A DNA stretch of 64,000 bases, from contig FJOG01000004.1 in NCBI GenBank assembly GCA_900073065.1, forward strand, positions 2,217,025 through 2,281,024, read 5' to 3'. Below the pieces are notes generated by a model that was not told the DNA's origin, ran no database searches, and saw only the letters and a program-made list of their open reading frames with translations. This DNA comes from Phialocephala subalpina. Taxonomy: Eukaryota > Ascomycota > Leotiomycetes > Helotiales > Mollisiaceae. Below are positions 14,773-26,416 of the stretch, in pieces (position 1 is the first letter of the stretch; each line of letters begins with the position of its first letter). A program made the translations under genes and the position numbers.

Positions 14773-16512
14773 TCAGTTGAAGTCCCAAAGCTTCACTAGC
14801 AAACTATCCTCGACTTCCAATGCTGAATCCTGCTTCAAGAAAACTCTCTTGGGTATCTCGAACTCCACCACAGGTATTTTCTTCACCTCCTTCACATGTT
14901 CTGCTTCTAGCATCTATAGTCTTGTTAGGAGGATGGTCTTTCAATTCTTGAGGGATGACTTACGCTTCCGTAGGAGTGATCCAGGAAATCTTCCAAGTTG
15001 TAAGCATTCTTCGTAAACTGCTCTGAGATGATTTTGGCAAGTGTTGCAACGTTTGGGTGGTAATGAGACTGAAGCATGACTATCTCCCATAAGCAGCTCT
15101 CGATCGCATCCGTCTCAATTGGATCTTCCTCGTCCATCTTGAATGGATCATCCATCCCCTCATTCTCTAGAATCTCTCTAACAGAAGGATCACGAGTCTC
15201 GCGGTGTATCATGAAGGTACAGGTAGGATGTCTCTTCAAAAGATTGTAGATCCAGGGCACAACAGCTACCACGCCTGATGGTGGTGCATTCAATGTTAAC
15301 CTTGACAACCTTTTAAGAAAGCTGGCGACAAGAACAGCTGGAAGATGGGTTGATGCCAAGAAAGTGTCCATGAGGCGGAAGAATCTCGAGCGGTGCTTCG
15401 AATGGAGGATCTCGGAGTCGAGTAGCGAGTACAGTTTCCTGTAAAAGGATGAGTAGTCCAGATTCCTTTCTTGGATCAAATAGAATACCCCAGACAGAGC
15501 TAGAAGTGATGTTGAACCACCAGCATCGTATGAATCTGTCAAGAAGTCCATCAGAAGCTCTGGTTTCATGAACCATGGAGCAATTGACGTAGAGACGAGC
15601 CTTAGTAACGCCTTCCTCTGGTCTTTATCCATTGGCAGATTCATTAAAGCCATCCAAGCTCCTTGTGCATGCTTCTTGTGTTTCGTGAGCGATAACAACG
15701 GGTGGTTGCTCTTTTCCGGCGTAGTGACATAGAAGTCTTCGAGTTCCTCCTTCGAATCGGGAACAGACTCGATCGAACTTAGAATCTCCAGGGTATGGTC
15801 GAACAATTTGCTATCGGCAGCGATTTGCGATTCTCCTAAAATCTTCCTACAAACGATAGTCAGCCAGGGTTTGGGACAATAGCAGAAGAACTTACTCTAT
15901 AGCTTCCAGAGTGAAGAATCGTATGTCGTCGAATTCTTCCACAAACTTCTCACTGAACTCCTTTCGCACACTCCCATCGCCGTCATCTTTGAGAAGAACC
16001 CGAATCATGTTTGTGAGAAACGTGGCTGGGAAGTTGTCCTGTCCATTTCGGAGATGCTGGCCTTCGGTCTTCAGCAATCTCATGGATAAGGTAAATGCAG
16101 TAGGTGCAATTTCCTCCTCTTCCAATAACTCAAGTAGGCCAGTCTTGTACTCCAAATATCGTCCCCTCAGCCATTTGACCACCACAGCGTCTTTCTCTGT
16201 AGTTGCTTGCTTCTTCGACATTTCCCCAGCGACCATAAGTCTCGTGAACACTCGGCATAATGAAACCGCTGCTACAATTGAATCATCGGAATCTTCTGAG
16301 TCTTTTCCCAAGATCCTGATCAGAGTTGCGATATTGTTGTAATTTTTCTTCGATTCGAAGATCTCGTTTTCGAGCAGCAGTATTCGAGCCTGGGCATCTT
16401 CATCAAAGTCGTCGTCGCTGCTTTCTGATCGTGCGCGTTTCACTGGTCTCTTGTCTGGTGCACGACTCTTCCTCTTCGCTGGATTGCCAGCTTTTCCAAT
16501 GGTTACAGGCAT
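14773..16512 (-). CDS. NOC4: Noc4 / Utp19-like ribosome biogenesis protein
   Basis: Three exons (16512-15896, 15846-14964, 14913-14773) encode 546 aa, close to the 552 aa of yeast Noc4. The N-terminus has a Lys/Arg-rich basic stretch and an acidic serine patch (SESSDDDFDED), typical of nucleolar proteins. The second half carries the CBF/Mak21-type helical domain, with the segment from about residue 319 (LLALSGVFYLIQERNLDY) to about 430 (VPWIYNLLKRHP). The C-terminus has the family's DP/ET-rich region and the SCLWEIVMLQSHYHP motif. Noc4 pairs with Nop14 in small-subunit pre-rRNA processing and 40S export. I chose the ATG at 16512; an in-frame ATG at 16569 would add 19 residues. It is divergent from ATP4 with 226 bp between starts. 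Confidence 0.93.
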
Positions 16513-16738
16513 CTTGTACCGAAGATTTGAAATAAATTGATGTTGAATCTCCTCGTCTCCTTCGGACAATCAATATTTTTTCAATCCTCGCTATCGATAA
16601 GAATAAGGTTTAAGGCAGAGCAGGAAATTACACGCCTTAATGTTAAGGCAACAAAAAGTCACAACCGAATCTCCGCGATTCAAATCTTTCACCTGCAAGC
16701 AATCCGCGAAGCTCAACAGCATCTCCCCTCATCTCACA

Positions 16739-17653
16739 ATGGCATCCCGTTTGGCAAGAAGCGCCATTGGTATGTAATTGGTCCCCGGCAGATATTCTGG
16801 GAGCAATTGGAGCACGGAATCGTTGCTAATGACAGCTCAGGCGCCGCTCGTCTCAGCAGACCAGCTCTTCCTTCCCGATCTCTACCGGCGCTCACGACCT
16901 CCCTCACAAGCTACCGATCAGCATCAAGTGTACCAGCGGAGGACCCCAAGAAGAAGGCACAATCGATTCTCGACTCTCTGCCAGGCAACTCGTTGATCTC
17001 GAAGACCGCCATCCTTTCATCAACCGCCGGTGTCGCGATCTACGCTCTCAGCAATGAGTACTACGTCGTGAACGAGGAGACGATCGTTGCGCTCTGCTTG
17101 CTGAGCATCTGGACTGCTGTCTTCAAGTATGGTGGACCAATGTACAAGGAGTGGGCGGATGGACAAGTCAACAAGATCAAGGGCATCTTGAACGCCGCTC
17201 GTGCGGACCACACCGAGGCTGTCAAGACCAGAATTGAGAGCGTTCAACAATTGGGCAGCGTTGTTGATGTCACCAAGACTCTCTTTGAGGTCTCAAAGGT
17301 TTGTGGTGCCCATGGAGGACAATATACAACATTTGCTAAAGAATAGCAGGAAACCGCTCAACTCGAGGCCAAGGCATACGAGCTCGAGCAAACCACCGCA
17401 CTTGCCGCGGAAGCCAAGGCCGTTCTCGATTCGTGGGTGCGATATGAGGGACAGGTGAAGATTCGTCAACAGAAGGAGCTGTCGGAGAGCATTATTGCCA
17501 AGATTCAGAAGGAGCTCGAGAACCCCAAGGTCCTTCAACAAATCTTGCAACAAAGTGTTGCTGATGTGGAGAGTAAGAATATCGATTGATCGCTTTTCTA
17601 AACGACATTTGCTAACACATTGAACAGAGATCGTGCAATCAAAAGCTCAATAG
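16739..17653 (+). CDS. ATP4: Mitochondrial F1Fo-ATP synthase subunit 4 (subunit b)
   Basis: Four exons (16739-16769, 16841-17298, 17350-17572, 17628-17653) give 245 aa, the usual size for fungal Atp4. The first exon encodes only MASRLARSAI, the start of an Arg/Ser-rich mitochondrial presequence. The mature part opens with DPKKKAQSILDSLPGNSLISK, then two membrane-spanning hydrophobic segments (about residues 70-115), then a long charged helical stalk that reaches the matrix. Subunit b is the peripheral stator linking Fo to F1. The last exon is tiny (26 nt) and ends IVQSKAQ-stop. The start context is CACAATGGC. Neighbours are NOC4 (divergent) and a 2EXR pseudogene (convergent). Confidence 0.95.
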
Positions 17654-17973
17654 ATGAGAAAATAATGAAGGCAGACAGATTTCCTTGGTCATCCATGTTG
17701 TTTATAAACCTCCCTGTGCAATAGTCAACGAAACATTCTTCGCCTCCAAATCTGGCCCACTTGCGAATTTGCCTTATGCTAAGTTGCATGACATTGATTC
17801 AAACTTACAAAAAGTTGAAATTTAGATTCAAACGAGTTTGACGCTAAGCTGCAATGTGGTAAGATATATGGGCTCCTCTATTGATACTAGTGACCCAATT
17901 CCTTTTGGCCAGCGCTGACTTCGGGAATCACAGACAATTTTGAGATCCCGAAAGCTACTGTGGCGTGGGACAT

Positions 17974-19115
17974 TCAGTTCCACGAAGGACCAAAAAAGAC
18001 CCCGACTTCTGCACCCTCTATCTGCTTCTTGGTCGACACTTGCCCTAGTGGATGAGCAAACCATGCAACTTCCTTTACCTTCCAACTCCACGGGTCCCTG
18101 CCTCCAAATATCTTTTCGTATATCTCTGTCTGGTACCGCCGCCACATCCATCCAAAGGGATTCCACGTTTGCAAAATCTCGCATAATGATCGGTCGCCGT
18201 CACGGGCCAGACTCACTCTCCATATGACTCCTGGAATTTTCCCTATCTCCTTGAAAGTCTCCTTGAAAGCCTCAGGCTCCGCTTCCAGCGAAAACGACCA
18301 TTGATCAGGCCTGACCAGGCCTCGATCATCCATGGTAATAATAACGACCTCGTGCCAGTCCTGCATAATGAATTACACCGACCGAACTGCCTCCAGAACT
18401 GGAAATTTCATCGTTACACCTCGATGGCGGTAGCAGCCTAAACGGTTCCAAAACCAGTCATCTATCCGAGTCCTTAGATCCACTGCAAATGCGTACTCAA
18501 CCTCGAATGCCAGTTTCGTACTTTGCATTCTCCCACATCTCCGTACGGATGCAAGATGTTATTTCCTACGGTTGACCAACCAATCCACCCGTTCTTGATA
18601 GCGTGCCGAAACAGCAAAATGTCATTTTCAGCGTCGAACCAGAGCGAAGGGCTGAGTGGCGGATACGGCTTGCCGCGAATCGCATAGCGTTCATGTCCCT
18701 TCTTGGCTGGATACTCGTTCATGTGGATCGTAATGGGTAAGACGGCCTCTGCAATCGAGTAACTGGGGAGGCGAAACTTTCTGAGAATCTTCTGCAGGCC
18801 TTTCAACATTCTGCTGCCGGTGTATTCCCAGCCTGGCCGAGGCAAGCCGAATGCTGAGGTGTATCTCGGCAAGATCAATTCTCGCGATTCTTTGCAGGTG
18901 TGAAGGAGGATGTGAACGGTGCTAACGGTTTTGTCCGGAGACGATGGTTCAGTGGGACTTCTGACTGTCACCACACGAGGCTTTGGGATGTTGTCGAGGG
19001 TGAGGTTCCAGATCATGATACGAAGCTCGACTGGTAGTTCCTGGAATCTGGGGAAAGTTGCAAGAGCCGGTTCCCCTCCTTTGCTCGCTATCGTTCCCAT
19101 CAATCTTTCGTTCAT
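17974..19115 (-). pseudogene. 2EXR-domain (F-box-like) gene, disrupted
   Basis: The N-terminal 2EXR motif is clear: FPRFQELPVELRIMIWNLTL, then LLHTCKESRELILPRYTSAFG and SLWFDAENDILLF. The first frame stops at 18474. Coding similarity resumes in another frame from about 18528 (TKLAFEVEYAF) and continues to 17974 (RPDQWSFSLEAEPEAF, GVIWRVSLARDGD). It parallels the intact paralogue at 24411 almost position for position. That later frame also has an in-frame TAA at 18373-18375, at a position where the paralogue has a sense codon. A short intron could bypass the frame change only with a weak donor (GTCAAC), and it would not remove the TAA. I therefore call it a pseudogene. The 2EXR family is fungal and of unknown biochemical role. 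Confidence 0.7.
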
Positions 19116-19765
19116 TTGTTGTTTGAGTTACAAAGATGTTGATTTTACAGAAATAGAAGTGGGGTCGTTAGGGTTTTAATGTTTGCTCTGTTGCCCGATT
19201 ATTTTGTTTTTCTCAATTGAGGTTACACGAAAGTCCAAAACAGCATCGCTTCGAAGCCTCGGGAACTCACTTCGTCGATCTTTCCTTCCTTGGTGTATTC
19301 GCTCAAAAGTTTGTCACGGATGCTGCATTACTGTCACAATGATGTTGGTGACATGGAGTTTAGAGGCAGGTCTACTTTTGAGGCTATGCTTGGGTTGTGT
19401 ACGGTCACAATTGCTCTCTTGGGGAATCGATGGCTAGTCGCTAGATCCTTAGTCGAAGCTTGAAACTGCAGGTGCTCCCAGAATTCGGGAAAGTCTAATG
19501 CCAGAAAATCTCGCGAAGATACTTTGAGTCGCTAAAGAACTTTTCGTAGACTCTGTGGCTACCTAGCCTTAATTAGGAAACACGCTTTTGTGCATAATCT
19601 TCACCTGCAGCGACTCTCCCGAGCTTGATTTCAATCGTCGAGTCCCATTCACCAAACCCGGACACCCTCAAAAGCAGACATCCTCACGAGTGAGCATCCT
19701 CATCTTTCGAGAATCTTAGGGAATAAGAAACTCAAAGGCCGATAACTTCGGAAGGAATATCCAAC

Positions 19766-19990
19766 ATGACTTCTCCTCGACCTCTGTTCTTAGATCTACC
19801 CACCGAAATCAAACTGTGGATCCTTGAATGTGTATGCGGCGGCAAAGAACGCGTTGTAAAGCCGAGCTTTGGCATTATAGCACCACGAAACACACGGCCA
19901 GACGAGAACGTATTCAGAGTCATGTACACATGTCAGGAGTGGCGCAATTTCTCCCTGACGCAGTACGCTTCAGAATCCTGTAGGCTGACC
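19766..19990 (+). pseudogene. 2EXR-domain gene fragment (plus strand)
   Basis: An ATG at 19766 begins a 2EXR-like N-terminus: FLDLPTEIKLWILECVCGG, with the second motif VMYTCQEWRNFSLTQYA. Similarity stops near 19970-19990, where an oppositely oriented 2EXR remnant begins. The ORF runs open to 20245, but that part reads as the antisense of the other remnant. This is a truncated copy; a short functional product cannot be excluded. Confidence 0.55.
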
Positions 19991-20365
19991 TTTGCGAGCT
20001 TCCAGGCACGCCTTGATCCGGCAATCTGCTTGCTCTTTGTACCGGATTTGGGAAGACCGAAGAGCTCGAGAAAGCCTCTCAGTTCGGATTTTGTCTTGCG
20101 ACTGATGTGTTCGAGAGCAAGAGGGCCTTTGAGGGGTTGGTGGACTGATCCATACCTAAGTAGAGCAAGTTTTCTGGACTCGCGGCATACGTGGAGCAGG
20201 TGGGTATGCTTTGACGAAGATCGAATTCAAAAATGTTCGCATTAAAATGCTCGCTTTCTTCTTTGGGTAGTAGTCAATCGTGACGATGCGTCGTTTCTTC
20301 ATTGGGACGTTCCAGATTCGGTGCCGCAGCTCTTCGGGGAGCTGCAAGAATTGCGGGAAGGGCAT
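19955..20365 (-). pseudogene. 2EXR-domain gene fragment with SAP-like motif (minus strand), frameshifted
   Basis: The ATG at 20365 starts FPQFLQLPEELRHRIWNV, a 2EXR N-terminus. About 55 residues later, near 20195, the frame must shift to continue with HLLHVCRESRKLALLRYGS, the second 2EXR motif. The shifted frame stays open to about 19950 and contains KSELRGFLELFGLPKSGTKS, which resembles a SAP-type helix-turn-helix (K-x-E-L-..-L-F-G-L-..-G-T-K). It meets the plus-strand fragment at 19766 tail to tail. Confidence 0.5.
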
Positions 20366-20915
20366 TGTGTACTTTCGTTGATTCTGGGTGTGGGATACCA
20401 GACCAGGGGTCTCGTTGTCCTTGTTTGAGACTGAGGTTTCTCGTATTCGAGGATGTCAGGGTCTGAGAACTTCAAGATCCGAGGACTTGGCTTTTGAGAC
20501 AAGGTTTCCTGTTCCCTGAAAGTGTGTGTCGGTAAAGAAGCTTAAGTAGAGCACAGGCGAGCGCCAGGTAGGTTTACCACCATATTTCTTGCCCTTTCTA
20601 CACATATCTTCTGTGAAGCAGACACATCCCGAGTCTCTGGAACAGAGAGGGAGAGATGGAAGAGGCAAGTATCGTCGAGACTATACTACTACCATAGATA
20701 TCCATTACTCACTTACAGAACTTGAGGAACTCATAGATCTGAGGAAAGCAGAATTTGAGGAAATAGGAAGTCGAGGACTCAAGAACTTGAAGAAAGGGGA
20801 ACTTGAGGACTAGGGTCTCATCATTCATCAAAAATGCTAGCTAATCATGATGCTGCCAACAGTATGTATAGCTACAAGACAGAGAGGTGGCTCCAAAGAA
20901 AAGTAGGAATTCTAA

Positions 20916-22844
20916 TCAATTCGAAAATGGTCTCAACTTCTCCACCTCATCCTCCTCCGGGTTCCCAGGTAGCGGCACATCCACCATCCCCGGCTCCAAA
21001 TACCAAGCCGAATCCCCACCCCCCTCCAACTGCGTAACACTCCACCCATTCCCCAACCACCTCAACCTATTCTCCTCCTTACTCTCAAACTCAAAATCCT
21101 CCCACCTCGGGCTTCTCAACGTCTCCAAACAATGCAACGTACTTCCCGGCCAAAGTCCCGTTACCCTATCCCCTTTGCCTCCATCGCTTCGGTACCAAGA
21201 GTTACATTCGTCCATATAGACTGTCTTTTTGAAATATTCTTGACAGTATTCGGAAAAATCTTTTACGATAGAGGGCTTGGGGGAGATGGTGAGGTAGTCT
21301 TCTTTTTGCAGTTTTCGGATGGCTTTGATGATGTAATCGCCTTCACTTTCGATCATCATTGTCAAAGAGCCGGAACCGATGGCGGAATTGGGACCGAGCA
21401 TCATGAAGAAGTTTGGGAAAGAATCGACGCACATCGTGAGGTACGTTTCTGGGTATGGCGTGAATCGTTTTTGGAGAGAGATTCCGTTCTTGCCGTATAC
21501 TTCGAAAGGAGGACGAGAGGAGGAGTTGAAGCCGGTGGCGCAGACTAGGGCGTCGATTTCGATTGAACGGCCGTCGGAGAGGTTGATGGAGGTGGGGGAG
21601 ATGGAGGTTATGGGTGTGGAGATGAAGTCGACGTTTGATTCGACTAGGGCTTCGAGGTAACCCGGTCCGGGGGTGAGACGTCGACAGCCGACGCTGAAGG
21701 AGGGGGTGAGTGCGTCTACGATTTCGGGTTTCTTGGCGAGACGTTTCTTCATCATTGCGCGGAAGGCGGCTTGGGCTTCGAGTTGCATGGCGGAGTTTGC
21801 TAAGGTTACGCCGTGGATGGTGTTTCCGTCTCTTTCGATGAGTTTGCGGAATTTGAGGTACTTTTGAGGGTCGGTGGAGAACTCGTGGCGTTGTTCTTCA
21901 GAGACTGTGCAGGTTAGGATTGAGTCTTCATACTGGGAGAGAGGGGTCATACATTCTATCTTTTCTGGATCCAGGCCTAACTTTTCCATGGCACTGTCGC
22001 CGAAAGGGTTTGATATCCATGTTCTACTTCTTACGAAGCATGAGAGTTGAACTCCTTCAACCTTTTGAAGATTTGGGACGATTTGAATAGAACTTGAACC
22101 TCCTCCTATCACTCCTACTCTCTTGTTCTGGAAGTCATAGCTGGAAGAATCAGAATCTTGCCTTGCTAAATTCTGGGGAAACTTACTCCTGGTTCCATGC
22201 TGCTGAGTGCATCACCTCTCCCTTAAAAGTCTCAAATCCGGGTATCTTTGGCCAAACAAAATCATTGAGATTACCACGTGCTGAAAGAAGAATGTCGGCA
22301 TCGTCAAGAATAACCTCCCCAGTCTTCAAGTCTAATACTTCGAGCTCCCTGAAAGTATTGTTAGCATGATTTTTAAAGATGAGGTCTAGAAGTAGCTCAC
22401 CATTTCTTAGAATAGTCGTTCCATTTGCAACTCGTGATCTTGTGTGAAAGTTTCACATATCTCATGACTCCATACTTCTCTGCAATACCTGTGAGATATG
22501 CACATATTTCCTTTGCTGGAGCATATAACGCTGACCAGTTGGGGTTAGGGTCGAAAGAGTATTGGTAACTGTGTGAAGGAATGTCACATGCACAACCTAG
22601 AAATGCGTTAGTATCTGATTGATGTGTTTACCTTCAAAGACATACCTGGGTATCTGTTCTCCCACCATGTCCCTCCTACACCCTCATTCTTCTCGTATAT
22701 CTGAAGATCAACGTTCCTCAGACGTTGCGGTATCCGAATCCCAAGGTATATTCCCGAATATCCAGCACCAATAACTCTAACTTTAAGCGGTCTCAGATTC
22801 TCCACCGGTTCATCCTTAATCTTAAACATATTTACAGAACCCAT
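20916..22844 (-). CDS. Baeyer-Villiger / flavin-containing monooxygenase
   Basis: Five coding segments joined by four short introns (46-52 nt) were predicted; the intron-free reading is 22844-22646, 22596-22401, 22348-22187 and 22140-20916, giving 593 aa. Features in order: FAD-binding GAGYSG (residues 26-31); VGGTWWENRYPG; the BVMO fingerprint F-x-G-x3-H-x3-W as FKGEVMHSAAWNQD (173-186), which is rebuilt across an exon join; and the NADPH-binding GVIGGGSS (195-202). The C-terminal half has LVCATGFNSSSRPPF. Class B flavoprotein monooxygenases insert oxygen next to ketones, or oxidise N/S, using FAD and NADPH. The substrate is unknown. No polyketide synthase, NRPS or terpene synthase is nearby, so a metabolite cluster is not supported. 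(The exon list has four exons and three introns; both a first-exon 49-nt and two further introns are GT/AG.). Confidence 0.92.
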
Positions 22845-24410
22845 CTCGTCACCTTCCTGTTTACGACTTCTATAGAAGAGAAGCTATCGCGGCGGAGGTC
22901 CCTTCTTTATGAGTGGTGACCATGGGATGTGCGGGTCAATGGACCCTTCACCCTTTCTGCCATGGCGGATGAAAAGTTCTGGCCGCAACTCGCCGACGCT
23001 ATGTGGTTCCCGCAACAGAAAGTCGTGCGATAGAAATGACGTTCCGGAGTTACCCCTCATCCTCCCCGAAGAGGGTTTTAGAGTTGTGGGGAAGGAGGAA
23101 ATGCGGATTGCGGGCATCGAGGCGGGGTATCGCTTCGTGTGGCTGCATCATGGGGCATTAGGGTCGAATCGTTCGTATGCGGCCAATGGAAGCATTGCCG
23201 TTTACGATATGCGGAGGATATAAAATCTCAGGGGTCTCCTGGAGTTTGTGGGGTTATCTGTTGAAGTCAATCGTCCTTGAGCTGCTTTGATGGAAACGAG
23301 GAGGGGTTTGAACGGGTTTCCCCCTTTCACCTGCTTCGGTCTCATGTTTTGAGAGTCCTGAGAGTGGGATCTCGCAACTTTTGGCAGATGCTATGGCGAT
23401 CTGAGATCTGAGATCTGGAACTACCATTGGCGTTGACTTTTCGAGTCGAATTTGCTTTCGGATAGATGCTCGCATGACTCGAAATTGTGTTTGTCTTGGA
23501 GAGGATGCTGCCGACGACTTTAACAGCTTGAGATGTCATTCTTCTTCGCCTTCAAACCACCGAGACGGAGAAAGTACAGGATGGAAGGAACAGCTTCGAT
23601 TCCTTCAGTTGCCTTCACATGCGAGTTGCATCGTAAGGTTAAGTCGGGGCAGACTGCGGTCTCTTTCCGCACTTGATTTTGCTAGGCCTGGAAAAGTTTC
23701 CTACTTGGAATGACCTTGAAAATAAGAAATGACGGAACATGGATGTCATATTGAAATGGATCCGGTAAGGTATCAATACCTCAGGCTGTTGACCTTGCAA
23801 GTACCCAAGCTTGAAGACCAGCTTCACACTTTCAATCGAGGGGTAGTATCTAGAACGGGGCATTACCGACGCTATGGATTCCCCCATTAAATCGGAAAGT
23901 TTGTGGTGGACGAGCCTGCAGTAGCTTGAACCTTCGCGGCTGACATTTCCGTGTTGACAAGAGACGATGAAAAAGGCAAGTCTTGCGGGCCACTTAGGTG
24001 CTTTTGAAAGTTGTGAGAGTGATTTTGATGATGAGAGGAGAGCGAGTGAGATTTGTCGAAGTACATGTCCGTGCCTGGTCTGCTTCTGGTGCCTGAGGCT
24101 GCCACAATCTATCTCCAGAGATATGCCTCATGATCAGTCAGTCTGTCCCAATCCTATCTTACTTCACACGACCAACGGAAATGTCTTGCGGAACAGCTTG
24201 TCAATCCTTGGACCTTCATCCAATTCGAAAGAAAGCATTGTTGAACTTCCAGATCAGCTGATGTCCTGCAGCAGTCCCAATGGGGATGTTTCACAGATCC
24301 AACGTCAGGCAACAACGATAGACCTCACCTGAAAACCCTTCAACTTGCAAATTCATCGGAAAGACTTCACTATCCTTCACTCAATCGACACATGAAGTAG
24401 GCGAGACAGG
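22845..24410. other. Intergenic region
   Basis: About 1.6 kb between the divergent BVMO and the proline-rich 2EXR gene. ORFs here (for example 22909-23223 plus) show no recognisable domain. No repeat or RNA gene was identified. Confidence 0.45.
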
Positions 24411-25988
24411 ATGGAAGCAACCTTCCCAAAGTTTAGGGACCTTCCTACGGAGTTGCGCATTGATATCTGGAAGCATGCTCTCCCTCCACGTATCGTTTCT
24501 ATACAATACAAATCATACGATTTCTACGCAAATCCCGTACATCAAACTCATCCGACCCTCCTCCGTGTATGCCGCGAATCACGAGAACTCGCCCTGCGTC
24601 TCTACAAATTACGCCCTCCAACTCTCGACGCTGGAAGTGAGGCTGGAAGCAGCTTGCATGGCGCCGCAAGCTCAAGGAGGAAGGCTCAAGATGTTGCAGA
24701 AGCATCAGGTCTAGTCCGTATCGACTTCGTGCGTCGAGGGATGGTAGAGGGACCGAACGGCCAGGGAAGAGTACCTGAATCCAGAGCTCGCAACAAGTCC
24801 AACGATTATCCATTGTGGCTCGATGTATCAAATGACGTCCTGCTGTTCAAAAGAGGTACTTTTTGGCCTACAGGCTTCAACTTCCAGCTTCTGAGAACCC
24901 CAACTGCTTCAAACTTTCTTGAGCTGAAGCACATTGCATTTGATGTCGATTGGTTGCCATCTTTCGCTTTTCCGCCTGCACCTGCTCCAGCGACTGGCAG
25001 GAGAAGTTTACTGGGTCTTATACTTCGACAGTTATTTGTGGGTTGGATAGTTCACCAGGTTCCCCGGCCTCATCTAGGTCCGATTTCAATATCCGACTTG
25101 GATTTCATTCGGATGAAAGAATTCAGCAACGTAGAAAGTATTGCAATTTCGATGCGGGAGCGACATGAGGTCATGAAAGTCAGTTTAGACGACACTTCTC
25201 TCCTACGGCCAAACGAATGGTCTTTCTCCCTGGATACTCAAGATCGAACTTTCGAGCAGCATATGGGCGAAGAGTGGTCTGGGATTGTGTGGGATGTTCG
25301 ACTTGGACGGGACAATGACCAAGGTCTCTGGAGCACTGCTTGCAAATTCACGCCAGACCTCAACCTTTGGTTGGCCCAGAAGACATACATTTGCAAGCAA
25401 GCACAAGTGGATAGAGGCTGGATAGAACCGAACAAGTACTCATTCACTCCGAGACCTCCAGGTCCTCCAGGTCCACCCCCGCCTCCACCATTGATTCGGC
25501 CGCCAGGCTCCTGGCCAATATCTACCACAAATGTAGCTTCTCGTCCACTGCCTCTGCCCCCTCCACCAAGAATTCGGCCATCGGGCCCCTTGCCAATACC
25601 TACCACACATGCAGTTCCTCGTCCCCCACCCGTGCACTCTATGTACCGGTCGGCACCTGCCTACCCTTCGTCTCCACCTCCACCTCCGCCACCTCCTCTC
25701 ATCCTGCGGCCGCCAGGCTCCTGGCCAATACCTACCACGCATGTAGTTACTCGTCCACTGCCTCCACCCACTACACCAGACTTCCGACCGATGCCTACCA
25801 CAAATCCGGAGTTTCGTCCCCCGAATCCGCGCCCTCCACCAATCATCCGGCCGCCACGCGCCTGGCCTTCGTATCCTCCACCTCCGCCCCCGCCTCCTCC
25901 ACTGTCTCGCAACTTGCCTCTGACTGAAGACTATCCACCTCCAAAACTTTTGGAGGGCGGGGATGGGCGAACGTACAGAGGAGAATGA
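24411..25988 (+). CDS. 2EXR-domain protein with repetitive proline-rich tail
   Basis: A single exon of 525 aa. The N-terminus is a full 2EXR domain: FPKFRDLPTELRIDIWKHAL, then HPTLLRVCRESRELALRLYK and LWLDVSNDVLLFKRG. A middle part (ISDLDFIRMKEFSNVESIAI, LLRPNEWSFSLDTQ, GIVWDVRLGRDND) is shared with the broken paralogue at 17974-19115. From about residue 345 the protein turns into a proline-rich tail built from imprecise repeats of RPPGSWPI-STT and RPxPxPPPP, with three runs of six to nine prolines, ending at residue 525. The tail is absent from the paralogues seen here. Poly-proline runs could bind SH3/WW domains or profilin, but that is inference. The start context (AGGATGGAA) is acceptable. 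Confidence 0.8.
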   Translation: MEATFPKFRDLPTELRIDIWKHALPPRIVSIQYKSYDFYANPVHQTHPTLLRVCRESRELALRLYKLRPPTLDAGSEAGSSLHGAASSRRKAQDVAEASGLVRIDFVRRGMVEGPNGQGRVPESRARNKSNDYPLWLDVSNDVLLFKRGTFWPTGFNFQLLRTPTASNFLELKHIAFDVDWLPSFAFPPAPAPATGRRSLLGLILRQLFVGWIVHQVPRPHLGPISISDLDFIRMKEFSNVESIAISMRERHEVMKVSLDDTSLLRPNEWSFSLDTQDRTFEQHMGEEWSGIVWDVRLGRDNDQGLWSTACKFTPDLNLWLAQKTYICKQAQVDRGWIEPNKYSFTPRPPGPPGPPPPPPLIRPPGSWPISTTNVASRPLPLPPPPRIRPSGPLPIPTTHAVPRPPPVHSMYRSAPAYPSSPPPPPPPPLILRPPGSWPIPTTHVVTRPLPPPTTPDFRPMPTTNPEFRPPNPRPPPIIRPPRAWPSYPPPPPPPPPLSRNLPLTEDYPPPKLLEGGDGRTYRGE

Positions 25989-26242
25989 GCGGAAGAAAGG
26001 AAAATTGCTTGGACAGATTGTTTCAGGAATTATGCAAAAGCCACATCCAGGAAGAGATTGTAAAGCCTAGGGAGGATTCTTGAATGCTATACGGAGACAT
26101 GCTCGCTTCCGCACCATTCCCGAAGGACCTCCTCCGCTCTCGAGGCAACGATCGGCAGCTCGCTTACCCAAAATAAAACCGATATTTGATCCTCATCCAG
26201 TTCCCCTTCTACCCAACCTCGCAGTATCGGACTCGTCTCATC

Positions 26243-26356
26243 ATGGCCTCTGCAAGCCCTATGCACCTACCTCTTGTTGAGATTCGTCTCATGATCTGGG
26301 ACGGCGTTCTCGATGATATATCAAGGTTGCCACTAGACTCCCAAGTCTTTTGTTGA
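26243..26356 (+). pseudogene. Truncated 2EXR-like N-terminus
   Basis: A 37-residue ORF contains MHLPLVEIRLMIWDGVL, which fits the LPxEIRxMIW start of 2EXR domains, and stops at a TGA. Nothing recognisable continues in any frame up to the solo LTR 60 bp further on. It is most likely the relic of a gene broken by repeat activity. Confidence 0.45.
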
Positions 26357-26416
26357 TCGGCGCCAGATACACGCACCGAGAAAATGGATGCAGATTCTCA
26401 GTATTTCAAGGCCGAC

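Noticed and set aside
18500..18560. Short intron that would rescue the 2EXR gene at 17974-19115
   Set aside because: It needs the weak donor GTCAAC, and the later TAA at 18373-18375 would still interrupt the protein.
20916..25988. Secondary-metabolite cluster around the BVMO
   Set aside because: No polyketide synthase, NRPS, terpene cyclase, transporter or pathway regulator nearby; neighbours are 2EXR genes.
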